A stretch of DNA of 64,000 nucleotides from Paenibacillus sp. cl123 (GCF_900101595.1 NZ_FMYY01000012.1:14279-78278); one strand, 5' to 3'. Shown: positions 20,495 to 30,491, counted from the first letter of the stretch. Numbers and translations: made by a program. Notes: generated from the letters alone by a model not told the origin.

Positions 20495-20509
20495 TAGTAA
20501 TTATTACGA
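20495..20509. promoter_or_regulatory. Zur-like operator upstream of the COG0523 GTPase
   Basis: TAGTAATTATTACGA differs from the Bacillus Zur core TCGTAATnATTACGA at one position. It lies directly downstream of the promoter, as expected for a repressor site. Confidence 0.85.
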
Positions 20510-20548
20510 ATAAATAAACAACCATCAATCAAGGAGGCATGCAGCGGT

Positions 20549-21754
20549 ATGAGTACTCAAGCGCTGGAAGAGAAAATTCCCGTCACCGTCCTGAGCGGAT
20601 ATCTCGGGGCGGGGAAAACGACCATTCTGAATCATGTGCTGAACAACCGGGAGGGGATGAAGGTCGCGGTCATTGTCAACGACCTGAGCGAAGTGAACAT
20701 CGACGCCGATCTCGTCCGCGACGGCGGGGGGCTGAGCCGCACGGAAGAAAAACTCGTCGAAATGTCCAACGGCTGCATCTGCTGCACACTGCGCGACGAT
20801 CTGCTGCAAGAGGTCGAACGGCTAGCCAAGGAAAAGCGGTTCGATTATATTCTGATTGAATCTACCGGAGTCGGCGAGCCGCTGCCGGTGGCCCAGACCT
20901 TTACCTATGTAGACGAGGAGCAGGAGATTGATTTGTCCAAGCTCACCAGGCTTGACTGTATGGTGACTGTGGTGGACGCTTATCATTTCTGGCAGGATTA
21001 CAATACCCGGGAAACCTTGAAGGACCGCAATCAGGAAGCGGGAGAAGGCGATACGAGAGGCGTTGTGCATCTGCTTACGGATCAGGTGGAATTTTGCGAT
21101 GTGCTGATCATCAACAAATGCGACATAGTCGGCGAGGAAGAACTCATGAAGCTGGAAACCGCGCTGCGAGGGCTTCAGCCCCGGGCTAAAATCATCCGGA
21201 CCAGCCATGGCAAGGTAGACCCGAGAGAAATCCTGAACACGCATTTGTTTGATTTCGAGCAAGCGAGCCAGTCGGCCGGCTGGATCCAGGAGCTGCAGAA
21301 GGAGCATCATACTCCGGAAACCGAGGAATATGGCATCGCTTCATTCGTCTACAGGCGGAAAATTCCTTTCCATCCGGAGCGGCTGCTGGCGTGGATGCAG
21401 GCGTGGCCGAAAGAGGTCGTCCGCTCCAAAGGAATTCTGTGGCTGGCGACGCGAAACCGGATGGCCGTTTCCTTCAGCCAGGCCGGCGTCTCGCGTACGA
21501 TGTCGCCTGCCGGATTATGGATAGCGGCTTTATCGGAGGAAGAGGCTTTCGCCTACTTTGGCAGCGAGATTCCGAAATCTCCGGACTGGGACGATCAATG
21601 GGGCGACCGGGTGACCAAGCTTGTCTTTATCGGGGTCGGTCTGGACAGGGAGCGGATCGAACGCAGCTTGGACGAAGCGCTGCTGACGCCGGAGGAGATG
21701 AACAGCAACTGGCGATCCTTGAAGGACCCGCTGCCTAAATTCCAGGGCGCGTGA
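20549..21754 (+). CDS. zagA: COG0523 GTPase, putative zinc metallochaperone (ZagA/YciC-like)
   Basis: The 401-residue cytoplasmic protein has the G3E Walker A GYLGAGKT (residues 17-24), the metal-binding motif C-I-C-C (76-79) that defines COG0523, an ESTGVGEP switch and an NKCD guanine-specificity motif. A CobW C-terminal domain follows. In B. subtilis the Zur-regulated member ZagA (YciC) delivers zinc to folate biosynthesis under zinc starvation (established). The Zur-like box 40 bp upstream makes the same role likely. CobW-type cobalamin function is less likely because no intact cobalamin gene is present; only a cobN-like remnant is seen, 14 kb away. The next gene starts 6 nt after the stop codon. 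Confidence 0.9.
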   Translation: MSTQALEEKIPVTVLSGYLGAGKTTILNHVLNNREGMKVAVIVNDLSEVNIDADLVRDGGGLSRTEEKLVEMSNGCICCTLRDDLLQEVERLAKEKRFDYILIESTGVGEPLPVAQTFTYVDEEQEIDLSKLTRLDCMVTVVDAYHFWQDYNTRETLKDRNQEAGEGDTRGVVHLLTDQVEFCDVLIINKCDIVGEEELMKLETALRGLQPRAKIIRTSHGKVDPREILNTHLFDFEQASQSAGWIQELQKEHHTPETEEYGIASFVYRRKIPFHPERLLAWMQAWPKEVVRSKGILWLATRNRMAVSFSQAGVSRTMSPAGLWIAALSEEEAFAYFGSEIPKSPDWDDQWGDRVTKLVFIGVGLDRERIERSLDEALLTPEEMNSNWRSLKDPLPKFQGA

Positions 21755-21759
21755 GGCCA

Positions 21760-22329
21760 ATGCCCGTGAAAGAATTGCAAAGCTCGCTCAACTTGTTTAC
21801 CGCTTGCCTTGGAGGAGAGAGCGTTTCAGCGTCCGGAAGCGCTGCAGGCGATGGGGAGACCGTCATCAGCATTCACTCCGAGCGGCATTGGCTGCGCAGG
21901 GAACAAGAACTGGAGACATGGGTGCGGGCGCCGAAGCCAAGGAGGAGGGCCAAGCAAACGGCGCTGCTGGGGAATATCCAGGTCGATGCCGAACTGCTCG
22001 GCGCGCTGACGCTGCTCAAGCGCAAGGGGCTTCACACGGAATTTTCTTGCGCGGGCGTCAGTCTGCTGGACGAGCCCGAGGATCATTCCTTGTACGCTTA
22101 CATGACTTTAGCTGCCTCCGCCTCCGCGGACCGATTCGTTCGGCTGGCGATGCGGCGCATGAAGCATCGGCTGCTAGTGACCTTCGAGCCGGCACGCGGC
22201 CGTTACGATTTGTCTTCGTTTTACATCGGACACAACCGTTCCTTCTGCCGTCTGTTGGAGCGCTGTGCCGAGGTCTTCCGGTTTTCGGAGCATGGCGAGC
22301 CGGACTCCGGGACTGTCGTGGACGGATAA
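21760..22329 (+). CDS. Hypothetical protein downstream of the COG0523 GTPase
   Basis: The 189-residue protein is taken from ATG 21760, 6 nt after the GTPase stop; a GTG at 21751 would overlap it. I do not recognise the family. Visible features are a basic KPRRRAKQT stretch, a LLKRKGLHTEFSCAGVSLLDEPEDHSLYAYM core, an FEPARGRYDLSSFYIGHNRSFC segment, and scattered His and Cys residues (including HTEFSC) that could bind metal. It has no signal peptide or membrane segment. Tight coupling to a Zur-controlled GTPase suggests a role in zinc limitation (inference). Confidence 0.7.
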   Translation: MPVKELQSSLNLFTACLGGESVSASGSAAGDGETVISIHSERHWLRREQELETWVRAPKPRRRAKQTALLGNIQVDAELLGALTLLKRKGLHTEFSCAGVSLLDEPEDHSLYAYMTLAASASADRFVRLAMRRMKHRLLVTFEPARGRYDLSSFYIGHNRSFCRLLERCAEVFRFSEHGEPDSGTVVDG

Positions 22330-22363
22330 CAGCCTGAAGCATGGCCTCTTATGTCAAAACAAG

Positions 22364-22405
22364 CACCGCCCAGGTCTGGAGCACAGACTTGGGCGGTGTT
22401 TGTTT
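22364..22405 (+). terminator. Rho-independent terminator of the zinc-limitation operon
   Basis: A 15-bp stem (CACCGCCCAGGTCTG with CAGACTTGGGCGGTG) with a five-nt loop is followed by a T-rich tail. Confidence 0.9.
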
Positions 22406-22510
22406 GTGTTTGCGCAAAACCGTGTATATTTGTGGTTGAAATTATAGATTTCTCTTATTTCAGGGGCAGGAAGCGGATTGTAAGATAAAGAGAACGAGAC
22501 GCAAGGAGTG

Positions 22511-23455
22511 ATGCATGTGCAGATGCAGGTGGAAACGGACACAAGCAAGCAAGCGGGAAGGAGCTGGGCAGGGCGGCTGGCGAGAGCGGCTGAGCCGTTA
22601 TGGGGGTATGCGTTTATTTCCCCGTGGCTGATCGGGCTGCTGGTGCTGACGATCGGTCCGCTGACCCAGTCGTTTTATTTGTCGCTGACCAAGTATAATC
22701 TGCTGGAGCTGCCGGTATGGATAGGCGCGGGCAATTACCGGGAAATCGTGCTGGAGGACGCAAATTTCTGGAAGTCGCTGCAAGTAACCTTTACCTATGT
22801 GGCGGTATCGGTGCCGCTCAAGCTGTTGTTCGCGCTGCTTGTGGCGCTGCTGCTCGTCCGCTCGCTGCGGGGAATGGCCGTTTACCGGGCGGTGTTTTAT
22901 TTGCCGTCGCTGGTCGGTGGCAGTGTGGCGATCGCGGCGATCTGGCAAAATATATTCGGCGCAACCGGGCTGCTGAACAAGCTGCTCGGATTGTTCAGCG
23001 AGGCGCCTGCGATCGACTGGATTCATCAGCCGGGCACGGCGATCTACACGCTGATCGTGCTCGCCGTATGGCAGTTCGGATCTTCGATGGTGATTTTCCT
23101 GGCGGGACTCAAGCAGATTCCGCGGGAGCTATATGAAGCCGCTTCCGTGGACGGGGCGTCGAAGCTGCGCTCTTTTTTCTTTATCACGCTGCCGATGCTG
23201 ACGCCGATCATCCTGTTCAATCTTGTTATGCAGATGATCGGAAGCTTTCAGATGTTTACTCAAGCTTTTATTATCACGAAGGGCGGACCGATCAATTCCA
23301 CGCTCGTCTATGCGCTTTACTTGTACCAGAAAGCGTTTGCTTACTTCGATATGGGCTACGCCAGCGCGTTGGCTTGGATCTTGCTGGCAGTTATCGCGCT
23401 CGTCACGATGCTCATCTTCCGGTCGGCGCGACGCTGGGTGCATTATGAAACGTAA
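22511..23455 (+). CDS. Sugar ABC transporter permease (MalF/UgpA type)
   Basis: The 314-residue protein has six membrane segments and the EAA motif YEAASVDGASKLRSFFFITLPML. The N-terminal WGYAFISPWLIGLLVLTIGPL is typical of the first permease of CUT1 sugar importers. The start is uncertain: AAGGAG (22503-22508) favours GTG 22517, with ATG 22511 and ATG 22523 as alternatives. It is first in a cluster with a second permease, a two-component system, a binding lipoprotein and a Gfo/Idh/MocA dehydrogenase. No ATPase gene is nearby. Confidence 0.92.
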   Translation: MHVQMQVETDTSKQAGRSWAGRLARAAEPLWGYAFISPWLIGLLVLTIGPLTQSFYLSLTKYNLLELPVWIGAGNYREIVLEDANFWKSLQVTFTYVAVSVPLKLLFALLVALLLVRSLRGMAVYRAVFYLPSLVGGSVAIAAIWQNIFGATGLLNKLLGLFSEAPAIDWIHQPGTAIYTLIVLAVWQFGSSMVIFLAGLKQIPRELYEAASVDGASKLRSFFFITLPMLTPIILFNLVMQMIGSFQMFTQAFIITKGGPINSTLVYALYLYQKAFAYFDMGYASALAWILLAVIALVTMLIFRSARRWVHYET

Positions 23456-23491
23456 GCCTGAACATTCCATTAACTTCGAGGTGATGCCGAT

Positions 23492-24322
23492 ATGAAGCAA
23501 GCAAGTCCCTGGCTCCGCCATCTGTTTCTGTGCGTATGCAGCTTGGCCATGATCTATCCGCTTTTTTGGCTGGCGGGAAGCGCATTCAAGTCCAATGAAG
23601 ACATTCCGAAGGGAACGCTGTGGCCCAGCGAGCTGCACTGGGAAAACTTCAGCAACGGCTGGCATGCGATTCCCGGGTTTACCTTTACGCATTTTTACGC
23701 GAACTCCTTATTCATCGCGCTGCTGTCCGTCGCCGGAACGCTTCTGTCGAGCGCGGTGGTGGCCTACGGCTTCGCCCGGCTGAGCTTTCCGCTCAAAAGC
23801 TTGTGGTTCGGCGTTCTTATGCTGACGCTGATGCTGCCGACCCAGGTGACGCTGGTGCCGCAATATATTTTGTTCAAAAGCTTCGACTGGGTCGGTACGA
23901 CGCTGCCGCTGATCGTGCCTCACTTCCTGGCGGTCAGCCCGTTCTTCGTGTTCCTGATCGTGCAGTTCATCCGCGGCATCCCGCGCGATCTGGACGAGGC
24001 TGCGCGGATCGACGGCTGCTCGACTCCAGGCATCGCTTTCCGGGTGGTGCTGCCGCTGTGCAAGCCGGCGTTTGTCACGACGGCGATCTTCAGCTTTATT
24101 TGGACGTGGGATGATTTTCTGGGCCAGATGATCTACTTGACCGATACGGAGAAATATACGGTTCCGCTGGCGCTGCGGCTGTTTCTGGACAGCACGTCGG
24201 AGGTTACCTGGGGGCCGATGTACGCGATGGCTTTATTGTCGGTGCTCCCTTGCTTCTTCATTTTCCTGGTGGCCCAGAAATATTTTGTGGAAGGAATTGC
24301 AACCTCCGGGATTAAGGGCTGA
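23492..24322 (+). CDS. Sugar ABC transporter permease (MalG/UgpE type)
   Basis: The 276-residue protein starts at ATG 23492 behind CGAGGTGATG. It has six membrane segments and the EAA motif DLDEAARIDGCSTPGIAFRVVLPL, and ends KYFVEGIATSGIKG as in CUT1 second permeases. It should form a heterodimer with the product of the gene 36 bp upstream. The shared ATPase is presumably encoded elsewhere. Confidence 0.93.
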   Translation: MKQASPWLRHLFLCVCSLAMIYPLFWLAGSAFKSNEDIPKGTLWPSELHWENFSNGWHAIPGFTFTHFYANSLFIALLSVAGTLLSSAVVAYGFARLSFPLKSLWFGVLMLTLMLPTQVTLVPQYILFKSFDWVGTTLPLIVPHFLAVSPFFVFLIVQFIRGIPRDLDEAARIDGCSTPGIAFRVVLPLCKPAFVTTAIFSFIWTWDDFLGQMIYLTDTEKYTVPLALRLFLDSTSEVTWGPMYAMALLSVLPCFFIFLVAQKYFVEGIATSGIKG

Positions 24323-24398
24323 CTATTTACAAATCCGCCGATTGAAGTATGCTAGAGGTAGATGCAACAAGACTTGAGCAGACGGCAGGTGCGGCAAA

Positions 24399-26213
24399 AT
24401 GAAGGCTCCTCTCAAAACCTTTTCCTTTCAAACGACGTTCCTCGCTTCATTTCTGGCGCTGGCCGGTCTGCTGATTCTGATCCCGGGCTTATCCAGCTAT
24501 GTCATTACGACGGAGGAAGTAGCCGCTCAGACGATCGAAGCGCGCAGACTGCTGCTCAGCGAGGTCAACAAGCAGCTGGAGCTGCAATTTGAGGCTGTCG
24601 AATACGATTCCCTGGCGCTGTCCAGCAATCCTAAGCTGATTAATTTCCTGCAGGAGAAGGACGGCTCGTACGAGCAGGTGGAGCAGGGCGGCGAGATCGT
24701 CGCGATGCTCAGCCGGGTCAGCTATGTGAAGGAAGGGCTGCATTCGGTCCAGTTGTTCGCCCCGGAGCTGTCGATCCCGCTGCAGGGCGGGAGCAATGGC
24801 ATCTACCCCTACTCCAGGCTGGAGAACAGCCCCTGGTTCCACACAATCCGCCAGGCGGACTATGGCTGGGTCGGCGCGCATACGGCCGAGATCGGCGGCT
24901 TTGTTTCCGGCGATCGGGAGGTCGTCAGCTTCGCTCGCAAGGTGCTGTCGAGCACGGGCAAGGAGATCGGCCTGCTTGTGTTCAATCTCAAGATGAGCTT
25001 TATGGACAAAATGCTGAGCAGCGGGGAGCTGAGCTCCAGCCGGATTTTGCTCGGCGGGAGCTACGAGCGGGTAGCCGCGTATTTCAACAGGGGAGGACAA
25101 GCCTCCTACGAAACGCTGCGGCCTTCGCTGGAAAATAAGCTGCGGGCTTCGGAGGCCGCAGGTTATGCGGTCGTCGGCCGGGGTGACGACAAGGAGCTGC
25201 TCATCTGGAGCCGGCAAAGCCGCACCCAGTGGCTCACTCTGGATATTATCCCTTGGGCGGATATTGCCAAGGGCAGCGAGCGAATCAAGCAGGTCATGCT
25301 GATCGCGGGCATCTCGGCCGCGGTGCTGGCGTCGGCGATGGCTTATATACTGGCAAGACAATTGGGAGCGCCCATCCGGCAGCTCGTGAGGGCGATGAAT
25401 ATGCTCAAGACAGGCCGTCTTGATGTGCGGATTCCCAATGAATACAGCAATGAATTCGGCCATCTGAACGATAATTTCAATCAGATGACCGAGAGGATCG
25501 ATCAGCTGCTGGCTGAGGTGAACGAGCAGAATCGGCGCAAGCGCAGCGCCGAGATCCGGGTACTGCAGGAACAGATTAATCCGCATTTTCTGTACAATAC
25601 GCTGGATATGATCAATTGGCGGGCTATCGAGCTGGGGGCGAGCGATATCAGCCGCATGCTGTCGCTGCTCGGCAAGATGTTCCGCATCGGACTGGCGAGC
25701 GGAGCCGCCTTCGTGCCCCTCCGGCGCGAGCTGGAGCATCTGCGTGCTTATCTGGAGCTGCAACGCATCCGCTACAAGCAGAAGTATGAATTTGCCGTAG
25801 AGCTGCCGGAAGAAGTGATGGCATGTTATATTCCCAAGCTGATTCTGCAGCCTTTCGTGGAAAATTCGCTGCGCCACGGCCTGCATGAATGCGAAAGCGG
25901 ATACATCCGCATTACCGGCGGCTTGGAGGGAGACACGCTCTGGCTGCGGATTGAGGACAACGGACGGGGCATGGAGCATCCGGAGCGCATGCTGGAGCCT
26001 CCTGAAGGAGACGGCTCGGAAGCCGGGGGACGACGCAGTGAGCATAGCGGCATTCGCAATGTGCAGGAGCGCATCCGGCTTTATTTCGGCGAGATGTACG
26101 GGGTGGAGCTGGAGAGCAGGCCGGGGTACGGGATGACCGTTCGCTTGCGGCTGCCCGTGCGTCTGGAAGCGGAGGCATGGAATCAGCGGAAGGAGGAGCG
26201 GGCCGATGATTGA
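24399..26213 (+). CDS. Sensor histidine kinase (YesM type)
   Basis: The 604-residue membrane protein has a first membrane segment at about residues 10-35, an extracytoplasmic Cache-like sensor, a second segment (nt about 25285-25350), a HAMP linker, and a kinase core with LQEQINPHFLYNTLD (phospho-acceptor His in PHFLYN), QPFVENSLRHG (N box) and GIRNVQERI plus a G2 box. This is the His-kinase/HATPase form of the YesM/LytS group used by Paenibacillus next to sugar importers. Its stop overlaps the start of the response regulator by 8 bp, so the pair is translationally coupled. The likely signal is substrate or loaded binding protein from this cluster. Confidence 0.93.
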   Translation: MKAPLKTFSFQTTFLASFLALAGLLILIPGLSSYVITTEEVAAQTIEARRLLLSEVNKQLELQFEAVEYDSLALSSNPKLINFLQEKDGSYEQVEQGGEIVAMLSRVSYVKEGLHSVQLFAPELSIPLQGGSNGIYPYSRLENSPWFHTIRQADYGWVGAHTAEIGGFVSGDREVVSFARKVLSSTGKEIGLLVFNLKMSFMDKMLSSGELSSSRILLGGSYERVAAYFNRGGQASYETLRPSLENKLRASEAAGYAVVGRGDDKELLIWSRQSRTQWLTLDIIPWADIAKGSERIKQVMLIAGISAAVLASAMAYILARQLGAPIRQLVRAMNMLKTGRLDVRIPNEYSNEFGHLNDNFNQMTERIDQLLAEVNEQNRRKRSAEIRVLQEQINPHFLYNTLDMINWRAIELGASDISRMLSLLGKMFRIGLASGAAFVPLRRELEHLRAYLELQRIRYKQKYEFAVELPEEVMACYIPKLILQPFVENSLRHGLHECESGYIRITGGLEGDTLWLRIEDNGRGMEHPERMLEPPEGDGSEAGGRRSEHSGIRNVQERIRLYFGEMYGVELESRPGYGMTVRLRLPVRLEAEAWNQRKEERADD

Positions 26214-27813
26214 CGCTGTCATCGTAGACGACGATGTAACGACCTTGGATGGACTGGCCCGGATGGTCAATTGGACACAGCTGGGCATAAGAATCGCCGC
26301 AACGGCCAAAAACGGCCAGGAAGGGCTGGCGCATATCCGCAAATTCCGTCCTCAGCTGGTGCTGACGGATCTGTTTATGCCGGTGATGGACGGCATCGAG
26401 ATGATCCGCGCGCTGCGGGCGGAGGGAGGACGCGCCGAGGTGATCATTTTGAGCGGGTACGAGGATTTTAAATACGCTCAGTCGGCGGTCAAGCTTCAGG
26501 TGACGGATTATTTGTCGAAGCCCGCTACGCTGGACGAGATTGAAGAAGTGCTGGGCGGGGCTGTAGCCAGGCTGAAAGCGCAGGAAGCGGAACGGCGGGA
26601 GGAAGAGGAGCTGCGCGAGCTGCTGGAGTCTCACCGGCCGCTGACGCGCAGGCAGCTGCTCCAGGGCTTGCTGGAGCCGGGGTTTGCCGAGACGGATTCC
26701 TGCGAGCGGTTCCGCCGTTATCTGCAGCTGGACTGGTCCGGCCAATACTTCTCCGTGCTGCGGCTGGAGGTGCTGGGCGGCCGCAGCCGCCCGTTCGGAG
26801 GCCCGGGGGACGACCTGCCGCCGCCGCATGCGCTTGCGGAATATATGGAGCTGAAGTCCGTCGTCGGTCAGCGCTTGTACGTGGCTGACGCGCAGCGAAG
26901 CCGCTACACGGTGCTAATCGCGCTGCGGGCGGCCTGGCCGCGGTCTTCGTCCGACCGGCGGATGCAGGAGACGGCGCTCGCGCTGATCGGGGAACTGGAG
27001 CAGGAGTACGGCTTGCAAGTGGCCGGCGCGCTCGGCATGTCGGTCGAAGCGGCCGCGGACATTTGGCGTTCCTATGAAGGGGCGCTGGCGCTGATCGCAC
27101 AGCGGGAGGAGCTGCCGCATCAGAAGCTGCTGACCGAGGCCGACAAGGAGCGGCTGGCCCGCGAGACGCAGCCGCGCCTGTCCGTCAATGTCCAGAGCGT
27201 GGTGACCGCCGCGCTGGCCGGACAGCGGGAGACGACCTTGGAGCGAATCGGCGAGCTGGCCCGCAGCTTGTCCGAGCAAGAGCCTGCGCCGACCGCGGCG
27301 GTCAAGGAATATGTGCTGAAGCTGGTCGCCTTGCTGACGCTGGCCTTGCAGGAGCAGGGGATGCAGCTCGAAGACGTGGTCCCCGGCTTCAGCACTTACA
27401 AAACGCTGGACCGGATGGTCGAGCTGCGGGATTTCGTCAGCTGGCTGCCGGAGCTGCTGCTCCCGGTCAGCGAAGCGATGGGCCGCCGGCACGCCCAGAA
27501 GCATGTCCGGACGATCGACTATATGATGCGGTATGTCGAGCAGCATTACGCCGAGGACATCACGCTGGATTTGCTGGCGGACAAGGTGTATTTGACACGG
27601 AACTATTTGAGCCAGATCTTCAAGCAGGGGACGGGGGAAAACTTTAACGGGTACGTGACGCGCATCCGTATGGAGAAAGCCCGGGAGCTGATGCTCTCCG
27701 GCCGGTACAAGGTGTCCGAAATCTCCCGCATGGTCGGCTACAAAAACAACGCCTACTTCAGCCAGCTGTTCAAAAAGCATACCGGCTTATCTCCTTCGGA
27801 GGTGAATCAATGA
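26206..27813 (+). CDS. Response regulator with AraC output domain (YesN type)
   Basis: The 535-residue protein starts at ATG 26206 behind GGAAGGAGGAGC inside the kinase gene. The receiver domain MIDAVIVDDDVTTLDGLARMV has Asp-Asp acidic residues, a phospho-acceptor Asp in LVLTDLFMPVMDG and Lys in YLSKPA. A long middle region without a recognised catalytic motif and a C-terminal pair of AraC HTH motifs (ending FKKHTGLSPSEV) follow. It should activate the ABC genes and the binding protein of this cluster on phosphorylation by the upstream kinase. Confidence 0.93.
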   Translation: MIDAVIVDDDVTTLDGLARMVNWTQLGIRIAATAKNGQEGLAHIRKFRPQLVLTDLFMPVMDGIEMIRALRAEGGRAEVIILSGYEDFKYAQSAVKLQVTDYLSKPATLDEIEEVLGGAVARLKAQEAERREEEELRELLESHRPLTRRQLLQGLLEPGFAETDSCERFRRYLQLDWSGQYFSVLRLEVLGGRSRPFGGPGDDLPPPHALAEYMELKSVVGQRLYVADAQRSRYTVLIALRAAWPRSSSDRRMQETALALIGELEQEYGLQVAGALGMSVEAAADIWRSYEGALALIAQREELPHQKLLTEADKERLARETQPRLSVNVQSVVTAALAGQRETTLERIGELARSLSEQEPAPTAAVKEYVLKLVALLTLALQEQGMQLEDVVPGFSTYKTLDRMVELRDFVSWLPELLLPVSEAMGRRHAQKHVRTIDYMMRYVEQHYAEDITLDLLADKVYLTRNYLSQIFKQGTGENFNGYVTRIRMEKARELMLSGRYKVSEISRMVGYKNNAYFSQLFKKHTGLSPSEVNQ

Positions 27814-27840
27814 AAAGTCTGCTTGCGCAGGCTTTTTTTC
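27814..27840 (+). terminator. Rho-independent terminator after the response regulator
   Basis: AAGTCTGC and GCAGGCTT form a short stem with a TTGC loop, followed by seven T. Confidence 0.8.
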
Positions 27841-27998
27841 TAAGTAGTTTAGAAGGTATAAGCGGCGGCTAATGCTCTCCGGCAGGGGCAAACTGTGTAT
27901 AAAATCGATAATTATTGTAGATTTGCATGCTTTTAATCGCTTACAAAAAATCTATAATCAAGGTTGTAAGACGAGCCAAGCTAAAGAGGGGTGCAGAT

Positions 27999-29348
27999 AT
28001 GAAGGGATATGGCCAAGCAAGAAGGGGAAGATGGAGGGCGGCGCTCAGCATCGTGCTGTGCACAGGACTGCTGAGCGGTTGCCTGCCTACCGCGAAGAAC
28101 AGCACAGCTCCGGCCGAGCAGGGGAAGGCGGGGGACGGCAAGCAGGTTGAGCTCCGGTTCGCCTGGTGGGGGAGCCAGGGACGGCATGACCGGACGCTGA
28201 AGGTGATCCAGAAGTTTGAGGAGCTGCATCCCGGCATCAAGATCAAACCCGAATATACGAGCTTCGACGGCTATTGGGAGAAGCTGGCTACGCAGGTGGC
28301 GGCCCGCAATGAGCCGGATCTGATGCAGATGAGCATTTTGTATATCAAGGAATATTCGGAACGCGGCGTGCTGCTGGACCTGAGCCCGTATGCGGGCAAG
28401 GATGTTCAAGTGGCCGATCTGAATCAGGATGTGCTGCGCAATCAGGGGACGATCGGCGGCAAGCTGACGGGTCTGCCGGTATCCGACAACGCTTCGGTGC
28501 TGATCTACAACAAGGAGATGTACCGGCAAGCCGGTATCGAGCCGCCGTCCGTCGATCTGACGTGGGATGAATATTTCGAGAAGGCCAAGCAAATTCGCAG
28601 CAAGCTGGGCGATAAAGTATACGGCGCCTTCGATATGTCTTCGTCGCTGGAGGCGTTCATGTACTATTTATTCTCCGTGGAGGATACGATGTACAGCGGC
28701 AACCGGCTCGGCTACAAGGATGAAAACTTCAAAGCCTGGCTGACCATGTGGGACAAGGCGCGGACGGAGGGCGTCATCCCGCCGGCGTCGACCATGGCCT
28801 CGTTTATGCCGATCGGGAATGCCGATCCGAACAAGGATGCGCTGATGACAGGCATGGTGCCGATTATGGGACCGCAGTTCACGGCGACCTTCCCCGCGTA
28901 CGAGAACGTGATGAAGGACAAGATCGACATGGTGGCCTACCCGCGGGCGAAACGGACGGGCAGCGCGCTGCTCCCCGCGATGTTCATGTCGGCGTCCGCC
29001 CAGTCGAAGCATCCGAAGGAAGCGGCCATGTTCCTGGACTTCTTCCTGAATGCCAAGGAAGCGGCTGATATTTTGGAGATGGACCGGGGGCTTCCGGAAA
29101 ATAAAAAAATTCTGGAGTACTTGGCTCCCAAGTTCACGGAGCGTGACAAAAAGATGGTGCGCATGCTGGAGCATGTCACCTCCATCCAGCCTCCGATGTA
29201 CGATGGAGGACCGAAGGGAGCCGGCGAGGTGACCAAGCTGTTCGAGCAGCTGGTGCAGAAGCAGCAGTTCGGCAAGGCGACGATTGATGAGACGGTCGCC
29301 ACCTTCCGTAAGGAAGCGGATAAAGTATTCGCCAAAAACAATTCATAA
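27999..29348 (+). CDS. Sugar-binding lipoprotein of an ABC importer
   Basis: The 449-residue protein starts at ATG 27999 (MKGYGQARRGRWRAAL) behind AAAGAGGGG; an upstream in-frame start at 27927 would put the signal peptide too far inside. The lipobox is LLSGCLP. The mature protein opens VELRFAWWGSQGRHDRTLKVIQKFEELHPGI, a hallmark of family 1 extracellular binding proteins. It is the likely partner of the permeases at 22511 and 23492. A TATAAT box at about 27951 and a CGCTTACA half that resembles part of a cre site precede it. Confidence 0.92.
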   Translation: MKGYGQARRGRWRAALSIVLCTGLLSGCLPTAKNSTAPAEQGKAGDGKQVELRFAWWGSQGRHDRTLKVIQKFEELHPGIKIKPEYTSFDGYWEKLATQVAARNEPDLMQMSILYIKEYSERGVLLDLSPYAGKDVQVADLNQDVLRNQGTIGGKLTGLPVSDNASVLIYNKEMYRQAGIEPPSVDLTWDEYFEKAKQIRSKLGDKVYGAFDMSSSLEAFMYYLFSVEDTMYSGNRLGYKDENFKAWLTMWDKARTEGVIPPASTMASFMPIGNADPNKDALMTGMVPIMGPQFTATFPAYENVMKDKIDMVAYPRAKRTGSALLPAMFMSASAQSKHPKEAAMFLDFFLNAKEAADILEMDRGLPENKKILEYLAPKFTERDKKMVRMLEHVTSIQPPMYDGGPKGAGEVTKLFEQLVQKQQFGKATIDETVATFRKEADKVFAKNNS

Positions 29349-29477
29349 GCTGCGAGGCGCGGTCGCCCGGCGGCGGACGGAGGCGGGCAGCCGCCAGCCG
29401 GGTTCCGCGCCGAGGCTGGCCGTCTGCGCGGACGCTGCCGCAGACCTGCGCCTGTCAACGGAGGGGGAGAGCTGGAG

Positions 29478-30491
29478 ATGAATGCGGAGGAATTTGGAAT
29501 TATAGGCTGCAGGCATGCGCATATCGGCATATTTATCGAGGAGATGCTGAAGCTCGGTTATCGCTGCGCGGGACTGTACGACCCGGAGGGCGGCGTATTG
29601 GCAGAGACGATGGCGGCCAAGTACGGCATCAAGCGGGTGCAGGAGCAAGACGCTGTGCTTCACGACCGGGTCAAGGTGATCGGCTGTGCGGCGATCAACG
29701 CGGAGAAAATCGATATCGTCGAGCTGTGCGAGAGTCTGGGCAAGCCGGTGATGCTGGACAAGCCGGCCGTCGTCAGCCGGGAGGGGCAGGAGCGTCTGAA
29801 GCGCGTGGCGGAGCGGGGACGTATCCAGCTCGGCATGCTGCTGACGGAGCGGTTCCAGCCGGCGATCTGGACGCTGAAGCGTCTGCTGGAGCAAGGCGAG
29901 CTGGGCGAGCTGGTTTCGCTGGGGACGCGAAAGCCGCACCGGCTGGACGCGGAGAGCCGGCCGGACTGGTTTTTCGACGAGAAGCAGTCGGGAGGCATCT
30001 TGATCGACCTGCTGATCCATGATTTCGATCTGCTGAGATGGCTGACCGGACGAGAGCCGGCAGCAGTCCACAGCTGGATGAGCAAGACGGCGCTGCCTGA
30101 GCGCCCGAGCTTCTACAATGCCGTTCAAGCCCAGGCGGTGCTGGAGGGCGGCGTGCTGGCCCAACTGTACGCGGACTGGCAGGTGCCGACAGGATGCCCT
30201 TCTTGGGGAGACGGGCGCATCTTCGTTGCAGGTACAAAGGGAATGGCCGAGCTCAGGCTGCATGGCGATCCGCCCGCGGGCGAAGGAGAGCCGCGTGTGC
30301 TGCTGGCTTCGGCCGGAGGGAGCGGCGTCTGGCAAGAGATAGAGACAGTGCAGCCTCCCTGCGGCATAAGCGAAGATTTCATGAGAAGACTGGCCGGCTC
30401 GGCGTCGGTAGTGAGCCAGCACGATATCCTGCGGGCGTCGGAGCTGGCGGTCGAATCCGCCGCATCGGCCGTCCGGCTTCGCAGCACCTAG
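29478..30491 (+). CDS. Gfo/Idh/MocA family NAD(P)-dependent oxidoreductase
   Basis: The 337-residue cytoplasmic protein starts at ATG 29478 behind GGAGGGGGAGAGCTGGAG. The Rossmann N-terminus EFGIIGCRHAHIGIF differs from the usual GxGxxG. The family motif near residue 95 reads LDKPAV in place of the common EKP. A GGILIDLLIHDFDLLRWLTG segment supplies the conserved His/Asp region. The family oxidises or reduces sugars and inositols with NAD(P). It follows the binding protein by 129 bp of GC-rich DNA and may convert the imported sugar. Confidence 0.88.
   Translation: MNAEEFGIIGCRHAHIGIFIEEMLKLGYRCAGLYDPEGGVLAETMAAKYGIKRVQEQDAVLHDRVKVIGCAAINAEKIDIVELCESLGKPVMLDKPAVVSREGQERLKRVAERGRIQLGMLLTERFQPAIWTLKRLLEQGELGELVSLGTRKPHRLDAESRPDWFFDEKQSGGILIDLLIHDFDLLRWLTGREPAAVHSWMSKTALPERPSFYNAVQAQAVLEGGVLAQLYADWQVPTGCPSWGDGRIFVAGTKGMAELRLHGDPPAGEGEPRVLLASAGGSGVWQEIETVQPPCGISEDFMRRLAGSASVVSQHDILRASELAVESAASAVRLRST

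Noticed and set aside
24489-26342. Long minus-strand frame opposite the first YesM kinase
   Set aside because: Antisense shadow of a complete kinase gene in GC-rich DNA; no domain signature or ribosome site.
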